Below, piece after piece: positions 42,593 to 51,441 of a stretch of DNA of 64,000 bases (positions are counted from its first letter, which is position 1; each line of letters opens with the position of its first letter). Made by a program: the position numbers and the translations under genes. This DNA comes from JAAYAN01 sp964437215 (GTDB taxonomy: Bacteria; Bacteroidota; Ignavibacteria; Ignavibacteriales; Melioribacteraceae). Under the pieces are notes generated by a model, which saw only the letters and a list, made by a program, of their open reading frames with translations, did no database searches and was not told where the DNA came from. The DNA lies in NCBI GenBank assembly GCA_964437215.1, contig CAYTFZ010000003.1:1-64000 (forward strand), in the 5' to 3' direction.

Positions 42593-43848
42593 TCGGAAAC
42601 GAGTTTTTTTGCCAGAAGTCTTGATATATAAAGTGCATAAGAAGGTTTTTTTAGCAAAGCGCTTGTGAAATCATCCAGATTAAGAATGAGGACTTCTTCG
42701 GTAGTTGAAGCATCAAGAGAATTATCTTCCAGATTGTTCATAAGGAACGATATTTCGCTTCTGAATATTTTATCGTGAGTATATAATATTTTTACTTTAT
42801 TGGATTTTATTTTATAATAAAGTCCTTCTGCTATTTTTTCTAAAAATAATTGATTATTTTCTTTAAGTTCGGCAAGATTTCTATTTGAATCGAGTTTTAT
42901 GAAGTTTTCATAAATTTCTGTTATTAAATTTCCTTCTTCTTTTTGGTGTTCGATGGCAAAAGATACGGCATTCCCCTTATCATTATAATTCATATTAACA
43001 GTAAAATGTGTTGCCATCATTATTCCGCGTCCGTGAAGTTCAAGCGGATCTCCTGTAAGGTTATTTTCTATTTGTTTCCGCCAGTCAAAACCTTCGCCTT
43101 CATCTTCAATATAAAAACTTGATTTAACAGGAGTTATCTCATAACTAAAAAAAACTTTTCGCCTGCTTATCCAAGGATATTTACATTTATCATCAATTAA
43201 ATCCCCTATATATTTATCACTTTCAAGCCATGCAGTTTTTTCTTCATAAGTAATTCCGCAATTACCATGTTCAATAGCATTCATAAGCAATTCATATAAA
43301 GAGACATTTAAATATCCTCTTTTAACAACATCAATTTTATTTGTATTATATAGGAAGTTGCAAATTAAGTTTGCTAGACAGATAGCTTCAACAGGATCGT
43401 TATTTAAATATAAAGACTTCGAAATATTGCTCATTAAAGATGTATTAACATCCTTATGTATAAGCATTTGCTCGTTTTCCCTTAGTATTTTCATTATTCG
43501 GGGCAGATGAGCGTGAAGTTCGTTTGTGGTAAGCATTACAAGAATGTTTGCGCCACGGAGTTTATCAAGCTGATTTGCAGCTTTTATATTACTGCTTAAC
43601 CCTATTATGCCTATCTGCATTAACCAGGGATCACTTATGATTATTTCTAACAAATCAAAAGCATCAAAGTTTTGGTCATCAAAATTAAGAAAAATCAGTT
43701 TATGCCTTTGAACCGAAAGATATTGAACAGTCTCTGTTATTCCAGAAAGAAGTATTAAATGCTGTTCTTCGGAAAGTCCTTTATTTATTAAATATTTTAT
43801 TTCTTCTAATTGTGTAAAACTGCTGCTTATTACTGGTATAGTATCCAT
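42589..43848 (-). CDS. Signalling protein: REC-like, anti-sigma-type HATPase and cyclic-nucleotide-binding-like domains
   Basis: A 419-residue three-part protein. Residues 1-125 look like a receiver-type alpha/beta fold (HKLIFLNFDDQNFDAFDLLE). Residues about 170-300 form an RsbW/SpoIIAB-like HATPase: N-box ELLMNAIEHGN, G1 EDEGEGFDW and G2 HGRGIMM. Residues about 335-419 resemble the last strands and helix of a CRP-like cNMP-binding domain (IFRSEISFLMNN, EEVLILNLDDF, ISRLLAKKLV), but the full phosphate-binding cassette is not clear. It may regulate a sigma factor or anti-sigma antagonist. It stands alone, with a promoter-like sequence upstream. Confidence 0.78.
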   Translation of the reverse strand: MDTIPVISSSFTQLEEIKYLINKGLSEEQHLILLSGITETVQYLSVQRHKLIFLNFDDQNFDAFDLLEIIISDPWLMQIGIIGLSSNIKAANQLDKLRGANILVMLTTNELHAHLPRIMKILRENEQMLIHKDVNTSLMSNISKSLYLNNDPVEAICLANLICNFLYNTNKIDVVKRGYLNVSLYELLMNAIEHGNCGITYEEKTAWLESDKYIGDLIDDKCKYPWISRRKVFFSYEITPVKSSFYIEDEGEGFDWRKQIENNLTGDPLELHGRGIMMATHFTVNMNYNDKGNAVSFAIEHQKEEGNLITEIYENFIKLDSNRNLAELKENNQLFLEKIAEGLYYKIKSNKVKILYTHDKIFRSEISFLMNNLEDNSLDASTTEEVLILNLDDFTSALLKKPSYALYISRLLAKKLVSD

Positions 43849-43927
43849 AAACTCATTTTTTTAGAATATCTCTTTCAAATTATCGAAAAAAAATCAGAGT
43901 ATTTAATTTCCTATAATTCTATTTTTT

Positions 43928-43956
43928 ATTATGACAAATATATCTGAATTTCACAA
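43928..43956 (-). promoter_or_regulatory. Candidate promoter for the HATPase signalling gene
   Basis: On the minus strand, TTGTGA (43951-43956), a 17-bp spacer and CATAAT (43928-43933), about 80 bp before ATG 43848. Matches to the sigma-70 consensus are 4/6 and 5/6. In such AT-rich DNA this could arise by chance. Confidence 0.35.
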
Positions 43957-43992
43957 ATAATTATCGACTTAATATCACAAGTTCATATTATT

Positions 43993-45552
43993 TCATTCAC
44001 CGTGTTTAGTTTTAAATCCTTTTTGCATCCATCCTTTTGCAAGCAGTAAGGCAACCGGAGAAGATATTGCAATAATTCCATAAATAAGCCACATAAATTC
44101 AGTATTCATTTCGCTTGGAGGCGTATTTGTTGGACAATACTGTGTTAAAAACCAGCCGGAATATAAGCCTGTAATTATTTTTGTAAGAAACCAGGGAAAC
44201 TGTCCTATTCCCATATAAATACCGGTCATATTTTTGGGAGCAATTTCTGCAACCCACTGTAAAAACCGCGGCTGCCACATTGCTTCACCTATTGTCATAA
44301 TGCCTATATAAATTAGAAGTGTATAAATATTGGGCCCTAAAGTTAGAATAAATGTTGGAGCAGCCATAACAAATGTGCCGATTATCATCATATTGTAAGT
44401 GTCCTTTTTTAATGTTAAGGCAGTTACAATTGGAGTAAGTATAAAGATAAATATCGGATTAAGATTAACAAAGAATTCAAAGTTCTCTTCTACAAATCCT
44501 TCGAATGCCCGGCTTGTATATTGCGGAATTGTAAGCCAGTTATGAGCAAAAAGTGTTTGAACCGGAATTAATGCGAAGATAAAGAATAGAAATCGTGCAT
44601 CGCGAAGAGGAAAATTTTTGATGTAATATTTTATTTTATCCTTTAATTTCATATCCAAAAGCTCATCATCATCCTTTGTATCAGAATTATCATCTTCAAG
44701 TCTGTTTTCCTGTAATGCTTTTTGAACGGCTTTTTTAGTTATCATAAAATAAACAGCAAAAATACCTGCAACAGTTAAACCTACATAAACCCAAAAGACA
44801 CCTTGTATTCCGTATGCATTTCTTACAGGAGGAGAAATTAGTCCTGGCAGAAACCCTCCAAGATTCATTAAGCCATATAACATCGCATAACCCATTCCCG
44901 CAGTATTTTTATTTGTAAACTGTTTTACAGCTGCATAAGCAGCAGGCTGGTAAATTCCATATCCTAAAATTATGCCCAATATGCCAAGCATTGCAAAAAT
45001 ATGCGGCATTTCTCCATATCCTTTTATTCCGATATCTGGAGAAATTGTTAAAATTATCCTTCCTACAAGCATAAAAGCAAGTGAAAATAAGAATGCTTTT
45101 CGTACGCCAATCCAATCGACAGTTGCACCTAAAAACAACATGCTTAATGTAATTCCGCCTGTTTGAATTGCAACCATTAATCCAGCATCAATATCATTCA
45201 ATCCGATAAAATCATTAAAAAATATAGCTAAAAGACCAAGAACGCCAAAATAAGTAATCCCTTCTAAAATATACGAAACATTTACCCCTGATAGTGCAAC
45301 AGAAGTATGTAACAAATCGATAAAAGGCTGGGTTATATCAATAATTGTTTTGTCAAATTCTGTTTTTTCTTTTTTACTGTTCCCTTCAATAAAATATATA
45401 GCGGCAAGAGCAAAAAAATTAAAAACGACAGATAGAATAAACCATAAAACACTATTCTGCCCTTTTTTTATTGAAATGCGCGTTGTTGAAAGCACCACAA
45501 ATAAAAATTCAATTAGAGCTAAGCCAATAATTACAATTTTCAGATTTTCCAA
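43993..45552 (-). CDS. Major facilitator superfamily transporter
   Basis: A 519-residue membrane protein with about 12-14 hydrophobic helices. The MFS-type loop between helices 2 and 3 is visible as GATVDWIGVRKAFLFSLAFM. LGYGIYQPAAYAAVKQFTNK and GMGYAMLYGLMNLGGFLPGL resemble the proton-dependent oligopeptide/POT-like branch, but its PTR2 signatures are not complete. The substrate is unknown. It starts at TTG 45552 with AAAGGT upstream, and lies at the end of the prmC-to-murB run. Confidence 0.85.
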   Translation of the reverse strand: MENLKIVIIGLALIEFLFVVLSTTRISIKKGQNSVLWFILSVVFNFFALAAIYFIEGNSKKEKTEFDKTIIDITQPFIDLLHTSVALSGVNVSYILEGITYFGVLGLLAIFFNDFIGLNDIDAGLMVAIQTGGITLSMLFLGATVDWIGVRKAFLFSLAFMLVGRIILTISPDIGIKGYGEMPHIFAMLGILGIILGYGIYQPAAYAAVKQFTNKNTAGMGYAMLYGLMNLGGFLPGLISPPVRNAYGIQGVFWVYVGLTVAGIFAVYFMITKKAVQKALQENRLEDDNSDTKDDDELLDMKLKDKIKYYIKNFPLRDARFLFFIFALIPVQTLFAHNWLTIPQYTSRAFEGFVEENFEFFVNLNPIFIFILTPIVTALTLKKDTYNMMIIGTFVMAAPTFILTLGPNIYTLLIYIGIMTIGEAMWQPRFLQWVAEIAPKNMTGIYMGIGQFPWFLTKIITGLYSGWFLTQYCPTNTPPSEMNTEFMWLIYGIIAISSPVALLLAKGWMQKGFKTKHGE

Positions 45553-45562
45553 TTTATTACCT

Positions 45563-46573
45563 TTAAATAATTATATTCACTTCGGGGGTCAAGTTAATTT
45601 TGAACTTATTTAATACTTCGGCACGAATAAATTCGGAGAATTCAATTATTTCTTTTCCGGTTGCTCCGCCGAAATTAAGTATTACTAAAGCTTGCTGATT
45701 ATATGTACCAACATTTCCTTTTCTAAAACCTTTTAATCCAGCTTTTTCAATAAGCCAGCCGGCAGGAATTTTAACATTGCCGCTATCAGTTTCAAAATAA
45801 ATAATATCGTTATATTCCCTTTTCAATCCTTCCAATTCATCGTTTGAAATTTCAGGATTTTTAAAGAAACTTCCGGCATTGCCTAAAATTTCAGTATCCG
45901 GAAGTTTACTTGTTCTTATTTCAATTATTTTATTTCGAATTTCTGATAATGATATTTTTTCTTGGTCTGCAAAAATTTGGGAAAGCGGTTTATAATTTAG
46001 CTTGTAATGCGGATTTAAACATAAATTATAATTTACTGAAGTAATAATAAACTTATTTTTTAATTCATTTTTAAAAATACTTTCGCGGTAACCGAATTTG
46101 CAAAAGCTTTTTTCAATTGTTTTAAAAGATCTGTTTTCAATATCAAAATATTCAACTGAATAAATAATATCGGATACTTCTGTTCCGTATGCCCCGATAT
46201 TTTGAATTGGTGAAGCGCCTACAGTGCCAGGAATAAGACTTAAATTTTCTGCCCCGTAAAATGAGTTCGATACACAATAATCAACAAAATTATCCCACAA
46301 CTCCCCAGCATTGGCTTTAATAATAACTTTATCTTCATCTTTTGATAGGACTTCAAATCCGGAAATTTTGTTTTTTATTACAATTCCATCGAAATCATCG
46401 GTAAAAAGCACGTTACTTCCGCCTCCTAATATTATCCATTTTCTCTGAAAATAACCTTCATCCGATAATTTTAAAATATCTTCTTTATTTGTAATTTCAC
46501 AAAAGAATTTTGCCTTCGCATCAATTTTAAATGTGTTTAGATTTTTCAAAGAAATGTTTTTAATTAGTTGCAA
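45563..46573 (-). CDS. murB: UDP-N-acetylmuramate dehydrogenase
   Basis: A 336-residue FAD enzyme reducing UDP-GlcNAc-enolpyruvate in peptidoglycan synthesis. The FAD-binding ILGGGSNVLFTDDFDGIVIK, LSLIPGTVGASPIQNIGAYG, YRESIFK and GNAGSFFKNP motifs are present; the last carries the catalytic Ser. I choose TTG 46573, giving MQLIKNISLKNLNTF, which matches the family start; AAAAAGGAG lies upstream within comEC. The frame can extend to 46597. It overlaps the comEC stop by 10 bp. Confidence 0.95.
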   Translation of the reverse strand: MQLIKNISLKNLNTFKIDAKAKFFCEITNKEDILKLSDEGYFQRKWIILGGGSNVLFTDDFDGIVIKNKISGFEVLSKDEDKVIIKANAGELWDNFVDYCVSNSFYGAENLSLIPGTVGASPIQNIGAYGTEVSDIIYSVEYFDIENRSFKTIEKSFCKFGYRESIFKNELKNKFIITSVNYNLCLNPHYKLNYKPLSQIFADQEKISLSEIRNKIIEIRTSKLPDTEILGNAGSFFKNPEISNDELEGLKREYNDIIYFETDSGNVKIPAGWLIEKAGLKGFRKGNVGTYNQQALVILNFGGATGKEIIEFSEFIRAEVLNKFKINLTPEVNIII

Positions 46574-48960
46574 TTTATATCGAGCTCCTTTTTCCAATTG
46601 ATAATTTTAAATTTTGTACCGTCGGATTCAAGAAGCACGGCTCCTTCTTTATCTGTTCTTAAAATTATTGAATTCGCAAGTTTAAGATTCCCGATTACTT
46701 CATCAGACGGATGACCATAACTGTTAAATTTTCCGGATGATATTAAGGAATATTTTGGAGAAACCCAGTTTAAAAAAGGGAGTCCGGTTCCTTTTTTACT
46801 TCCGTGATGACCAATCTTTAATATATCCGAATCTAAAAAAGTCTTATATTTTGTAATCAGCTTACTTTCACTTTCAAACTCAGCATCTCCGGTAAATAAT
46901 GCCGAAGAACTGCCATAACAAATTTTTACAATACCACTGCGGTTGTTGCTGTCAAAATTAATAATCTTTGAAGACTTGAGGAAATAAATTTTTGCATTGC
47001 CCTCATTTAACGCTATACTTTTATAATATGAATATTTCTGTTTTTTATTAATAAGATATTGATTAAAATCCATTTCCTTTTGGATGGTTGTATCTGGCTC
47101 CGGGAAATAAATATTTTTGCAAAGATCTTTTTCAATTAGAGAATAAATCCCTTTATAATGGTCTGCATCAATGTGCGAAATAAAAACATAATCGAGCTTT
47201 TTAATATTGAGATATTCTAAAAGCGGAATAATCGTTCTTTTCCCGTAATCGAATTCGGGAGTTGCGTTTCCTGCATCTATTAAAGCTTTTTTGCCATCTG
47301 GAAAACTTACAAGAAAAGCATCACCCTGGCCCACATCTACCATTAAAATTGACAGCTTGTTTTCTTTAAATATTGTTGAACGGTTAATTAAAAATGTAAA
47401 AGATAAATTTAATATTATAAGGATTGCAGTAAGTATTTTTAATTTTAATTTGTTCGGCTTTAACAAAAATGTAAGACCAATAAATATAACAATAAGATAA
47501 ACTGCTCCGTTAAAAATTGTGAGTCCTGTTGAGCTGAGATATGAGTAATCGGGATTACCAAATATTTTTCCTAAATAAAAAAGAATTGTTGTTAAAAAGT
47601 TTGTAACAGAAGATAAAATAAGAGCGCTTTCAATGCTAATCAAAGAAATCAATAATGAAATAAAAGCATTTCCTATAATAATTCCGGCTAATGGAATTGC
47701 AAAAATATTTGCAAAGATTGATGTAACAGATATTTTATGAAAATATACTACTGTAAAAGGCAAAGTACCTAACTGGGCAAATATTGAAATAGACGCAAAC
47801 AACAAGAATTTTTTCAATATTCTGTTTTTAAGTTTCTTCTTATTTATATATTCACTAAAGAGCGGTTGAAAATATATGATAGAAAATACTGCACTTACCG
47901 ATAATTGGAATCCGGCATTATATAATTGATAAGGATCGAAAGAAAGAATTAGAAGGGCTGCCAGAAATAAAGAATTTACCGGATTATAATTCCTGTCTGC
48001 ATAAGATGCCGCTAAAATTATAATTGCCATAATTGAAGCTCGTACAGCCGAAACCGGCATTCCTGTTATTGCAAGAAACAATAAAATTCCAGTAGTAAGC
48101 AACAAATAACGAAAATGAATATTTAAGCGGGCAAAAAACAAATGCATAATTATAATTATAAATCCTACGTGCAACCCTGATACTGCAAGCAGATGTACTA
48201 TGCCCGAATTTATAAAAAGCTCTTTAGTTTCATCAGAAATTTCTGACCGATCTGCTAATAAAACACCGCGTAAAAATCCTGCAGTTTCATAATTATGAAG
48301 TTCTTTAATACGTTTATCAATGCTTTTCCGGATTTGCAGAAAAAAGTTTTTTGCAAATTCCCTCTTTTGTTTGATTAGCTGAATCTGTTCAATTTCAGCA
48401 TATCCCGTAGCAGAAATATTTTTCCTATTTAAAAAAGTTTTATAGTCAAATTCTCCCGGATTTTTTATTCCTGCCGGTTGATAAAGATTCCCGATAAAAA
48501 TCAGCCGGTCGCCGCAATTTATTTCAGGGTATAGCAGATCAAGATTATCTGTTTCTGATTTTATCTTTAATACAACAGAAAACTCTTTAACTATTTTTTG
48601 TCCATGGCTTTCAATAGAATCTGTTTTTATGGTTAAAAATATTGCATCTTGGTTGTATAAATGAACATCTTCCACTCTGCTCCACACTTTTACTTCACGC
48701 AGATCTTTGAATGGCAAAGATATTTGCTCTGTGTTTAATTCAGCAATTTCAGAGTTAAGAAATCCGGCAGTAAAAATTGAAATTATAATTAGAAACTGAT
48801 TAAGAATTAAAAGTTTTTTGTAGAAAAGAAGAATGAGTATTGCTGAGAAAATAAAGCTGCATAAGAGAAGAATTCCACCGATACTAAAACTAAAAATGTT
48901 AGATGCAAGAATTCCTGCTGTGAAAATAAAAGTAAATTTTATTATTGGATAGTCTTTCAT
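46564..48960 (-). CDS. comEC: ComEC/Rec2 DNA-uptake channel protein
   Basis: A 798-residue membrane protein with all three expected parts: an N-terminal domain of unknown fold with OB-like strands, a competence domain (HLLAVSGLHVGFIIIIMHLF, MPVSAVRASIMAIIILAASY), and a C-terminal metallo-beta-lactamase domain (MVDVGQGDAFLVSFPDGKK, FISHIDADHYKG, KIGHHGSKKGTG). It is thought to pass or degrade one strand in natural transformation. Length and order are typical. It overlaps the metalloenzyme gene by four bases. Confidence 0.95.
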   Translation of the reverse strand: MKDYPIIKFTFIFTAGILASNIFSFSIGGILLLCSFIFSAILILLFYKKLLILNQFLIIISIFTAGFLNSEIAELNTEQISLPFKDLREVKVWSRVEDVHLYNQDAIFLTIKTDSIESHGQKIVKEFSVVLKIKSETDNLDLLYPEINCGDRLIFIGNLYQPAGIKNPGEFDYKTFLNRKNISATGYAEIEQIQLIKQKREFAKNFFLQIRKSIDKRIKELHNYETAGFLRGVLLADRSEISDETKELFINSGIVHLLAVSGLHVGFIIIIMHLFFARLNIHFRYLLLTTGILLFLAITGMPVSAVRASIMAIIILAASYADRNYNPVNSLFLAALLILSFDPYQLYNAGFQLSVSAVFSIIYFQPLFSEYINKKKLKNRILKKFLLFASISIFAQLGTLPFTVVYFHKISVTSIFANIFAIPLAGIIIGNAFISLLISLISIESALILSSVTNFLTTILFYLGKIFGNPDYSYLSSTGLTIFNGAVYLIVIFIGLTFLLKPNKLKLKILTAILIILNLSFTFLINRSTIFKENKLSILMVDVGQGDAFLVSFPDGKKALIDAGNATPEFDYGKRTIIPLLEYLNIKKLDYVFISHIDADHYKGIYSLIEKDLCKNIYFPEPDTTIQKEMDFNQYLINKKQKYSYYKSIALNEGNAKIYFLKSSKIINFDSNNRSGIVKICYGSSSALFTGDAEFESESKLITKYKTFLDSDILKIGHHGSKKGTGLPFLNWVSPKYSLISSGKFNSYGHPSDEVIGNLKLANSIILRTDKEGAVLLESDGTKFKIINWKKELDINCN

Positions 48961-49865
48961 TTCAGAATCTCTAAAATTGAAGACTTTATATGTTCAAGAC
49001 TTTTAATGCTGTCTGCCAGCTTTTGTGAATGTTTGCCAGAGACAATACAAAGCGAAGGATTTAATGTGTGTGATTTATTGGACAAGTCTTCAAAATTTCC
49101 GTGATCGGAACATAAAATAAACGTCATTTCACGGGGAAGTTTATTTAATATTTCTAACAAAAACGAATCGAGAATATTTATTGCATATTCCAAATAATCC
49201 TGATGACGCAGATGCCCGAAATGATCGGTGAGATAATATTCGAATAATGTAAAATTGTTTTCCGAAGCAATTTTAATTAATCTTTTTGCAGCTGTTTCGG
49301 GTTTTATTACCGGCAGATTATAGTTTAATTTATTTCTCCATCGGGAATTATCAATTTCAGCGCTTATTGCCCTGCCTTTTCTTAAATCATTCAAATTGCA
49401 TAAAGAAGTTTCATTAAATACGCTTGTTAAAGTGGTAAAGCTTAATCTTTGCCTTCCACTTTTAAGATAATCAAAAAACATTTGCGGATAAGCGTTAACA
49501 AACTTCGATTTTAATCCTTTTACAATTACTTCTTTAAATATATTTTTCTCTTTAATTAAAGGATATAATGTTGTGTGCGGAAATGGTCCGAAATGTTTTC
49601 CTAAAAATTCGGCAGCATTAAATCCGCAGAAAATTGAAGTTTGCCCCGTACCGCTTTGAGGAATTCCCTCTATGCCCATACACGCATCAACAGGAAAATA
49701 AATCGAATCAACTGATTTACCGTAAAGATTATCTAAATGAGGAACACTTGTAAAATGATTTGAGAATATCTTAAAATTATACTTAATGAATGGATTCTTA
49801 ACAGGGTCATTTTTCCCTATTCCAACACCGTCAATAAAAATCATTAATACAGAATTATCTGTCAT
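48957..49865 (-). CDS. Alkaline-phosphatase superfamily metalloenzyme
   Basis: A 302-residue protein of the alkaline phosphatase/phosphopentomutase superfamily. Metal-site motifs are MIFIDGVGIGKNDP near the start, PQSGTGQTSIFCGFNAA, which could place the nucleophile Thr/Ser, EYYLTDHFGHLRHQ and LCSDHGNFEDLSNKSHT. The substrate is not known; phosphoglycerate-mutase-like and phosphodiesterase members exist. ATG 49865 is preferred to TTG 49871. It sits between dtd and comEC. Confidence 0.82.
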   Translation of the reverse strand: MTDNSVLMIFIDGVGIGKNDPVKNPFIKYNFKIFSNHFTSVPHLDNLYGKSVDSIYFPVDACMGIEGIPQSGTGQTSIFCGFNAAEFLGKHFGPFPHTTLYPLIKEKNIFKEVIVKGLKSKFVNAYPQMFFDYLKSGRQRLSFTTLTSVFNETSLCNLNDLRKGRAISAEIDNSRWRNKLNYNLPVIKPETAAKRLIKIASENNFTLFEYYLTDHFGHLRHQDYLEYAINILDSFLLEILNKLPREMTFILCSDHGNFEDLSNKSHTLNPSLCIVSGKHSQKLADSIKSLEHIKSSILEILK

Positions 49866-49905
49866 ATTCAATATCTATGTATTTGTGATTATATCAACAA
49901 AATAA

Positions 49906-50355
49906 TTACTTTGATTCTACAAGAATTGTAACTGGACCTTCATTCATAATTTTTATCTGCATCATTGCACCAAACAAACCGGATTCAACTTTTTTTTCAC
50001 CCAGATTTTTCCTCATCTTCTCTAAAAATAATTCGTATAATTTATTTGCATATTCGGGTTGTGCCGCCTCAGTAAAACTTGGCCTGTTTCCTTTCCGTGC
50101 ATCGCCGTAAAGCGTAAATTGCGAAATTACTAAAACTTCACCGTCAATATCTTTTACAGAAAGATTCATTTTATTCTGGCTGTCTTCAAAAATCCTGAGA
50201 TTGGAGCATTTATCCGCAACAAAATCAATTTCCTTTTCAGTATCCGAATTATGAACGCCTAATAAAATTACCATCCCTTTCCCTATCTCTCTAAAATAGC
50301 TTTCACTTTCAATTTTAACCCATCCTTCTGATACTCTTTGAACTAATGCTCTCAT
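49906..50355 (-). CDS. dtd: D-aminoacyl-tRNA deacylase
   Basis: A 149-residue editing enzyme that removes D-amino acids and glycine from mischarged tRNA. The chirality-checking motifs are seen as VISQFTLYGDARKGNRPSFT and NEGPVTILVES (SQxxL and NxGPVT). The N-terminus MRALVQRVSEGWV is typical. The gene overlaps prmC by four bases (ATGA), linking two translation-fidelity genes. Confidence 0.96.
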   Translation of the reverse strand: MRALVQRVSEGWVKIESESYFREIGKGMVILLGVHNSDTEKEIDFVADKCSNLRIFEDSQNKMNLSVKDIDGEVLVISQFTLYGDARKGNRPSFTEAAQPEYANKLYELFLEKMRKNLGEKKVESGLFGAMMQIKIMNEGPVTILVESK

Positions 50356-51203
50356 ACTTTTTGACCTGCTACTACCCTTTCAATTCCAAGATAATCCTTA
50401 ATTAGATATGTATTTATAAAATTATTTTTAATCATAATATTTTTAACATTTTCCGCTTGTCCCTGCCCTGTTTCAAAAAAAAGTTCGCCGCTTGGTTTTA
50501 ATATTTTTCCGGCAAGGCTTGATATTCTTTTATAAAATGTATAGCCATCCGAATTATCTGTTACAGCTTCTTTTGGTTCGTAATTTACAATCTCTTTTTG
50601 CAGAGTAGAGTATTCTTCCAACGAAACATATGGCGGGTTAGAAACAATAATATCAAATTCGGTTTTGATATCAAATTCTTGGTTAAGTATATCATTTTTA
50701 AAAAAAGTAATATTACTAATAGAATTTTTATCAGCATTCAATTTTGCTGTTTTAAGGGCATTTTCCGAAATGTCTGTTGCATAAATTGTTGAATCAGGTA
50801 AATGTTTCGCAAGGCAGATAGAAATTATTCCGCTTCCAGTTCCGATATCAAGAACATTTAAGTTTGAACCGGTTTTGTATTTTTCGGTAATTATTTCTAC
50901 AAGAATTTCTGTTTCCTGCCGCGGAATTAAAACATTATCGTTCACGACGAAATTCATACCGAAAAATTCAACCTTGCCAAGGATATATTGCAACGGTTCT
51001 CCTTTTGATCTTCTGCTTAAAAATATTCTGTATTTTACAACTTCGTCTTCGCTTAAGGGTTTATCGAATTTTAGATATAATTCAAGTCTTTTACAGCCTA
51101 AAATATCAGCCAAAAGAAGTTCTGCATTCATACGGGCAGAATCGATACCTTTTTCAGATAAATATTTGGCGGATAAGTTGATAGACTCGAGAACGGATAT
51201 CAT
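50352..51203 (-). CDS. prmC: Release factor glutamine methyltransferase
   Basis: A 283-residue N5-glutamine methyltransferase acting on the GGQ motif of peptide release factors. The SAM site is VLDIGTGSGIISICLA, followed by YATDISENALKTAK and the catalytic NPPY motif in DIIVSNPPYVSLEEY. The N-terminal helical domain (SARMNAELLLADILGCKRLE) and RRSKGEPLQYILG-like region are also typical. It is the first gene of the minus-strand run and divergent from amtB across 238 bp. Confidence 0.96.
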   Translation of the reverse strand: MISVLESINLSAKYLSEKGIDSARMNAELLLADILGCKRLELYLKFDKPLSEDEVVKYRIFLSRRSKGEPLQYILGKVEFFGMNFVVNDNVLIPRQETEILVEIITEKYKTGSNLNVLDIGTGSGIISICLAKHLPDSTIYATDISENALKTAKLNADKNSISNITFFKNDILNQEFDIKTEFDIIVSNPPYVSLEEYSTLQKEIVNYEPKEAVTDNSDGYTFYKRISSLAGKILKPSGELFFETGQGQAENVKNIMIKNNFINTYLIKDYLGIERVVAGQKV

Positions 51204-51312
51204 TTGAAATTGTAAATTTATTAATAATAAGTAAGATTTTAACTTGGAATATACTTAAGATAACTCAAAAATTAAAAGTATTATTAACAATCATTATAAA
51301 AGTATTTAGAAT

Positions 51313-51341
51313 TTGACTTTAAAATTTCTATAAATTATCTT
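51313..51341 (+). promoter_or_regulatory. Candidate promoter for amtB
   Basis: TTGACT (51313-51318), a 17-bp spacer and TATCTT (51336-51341), with 5/6 and 4/6 consensus matches, about 100 bp upstream of the amtB ATG. The implied leader contains TTACGC and GCGTAA as a distant inverted pair. No sigma-54 type -24/-12 site is clear. Confidence 0.4.
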
Positions 51342-51441
51342 ACGCGTCGTTATTACATAAATTTCTTAGTTATATTATCTATATGATATTATTATTATTA
51401 GGCGCTAACAATGTTATGCGTAACTATATAAAGGAGAAAAG

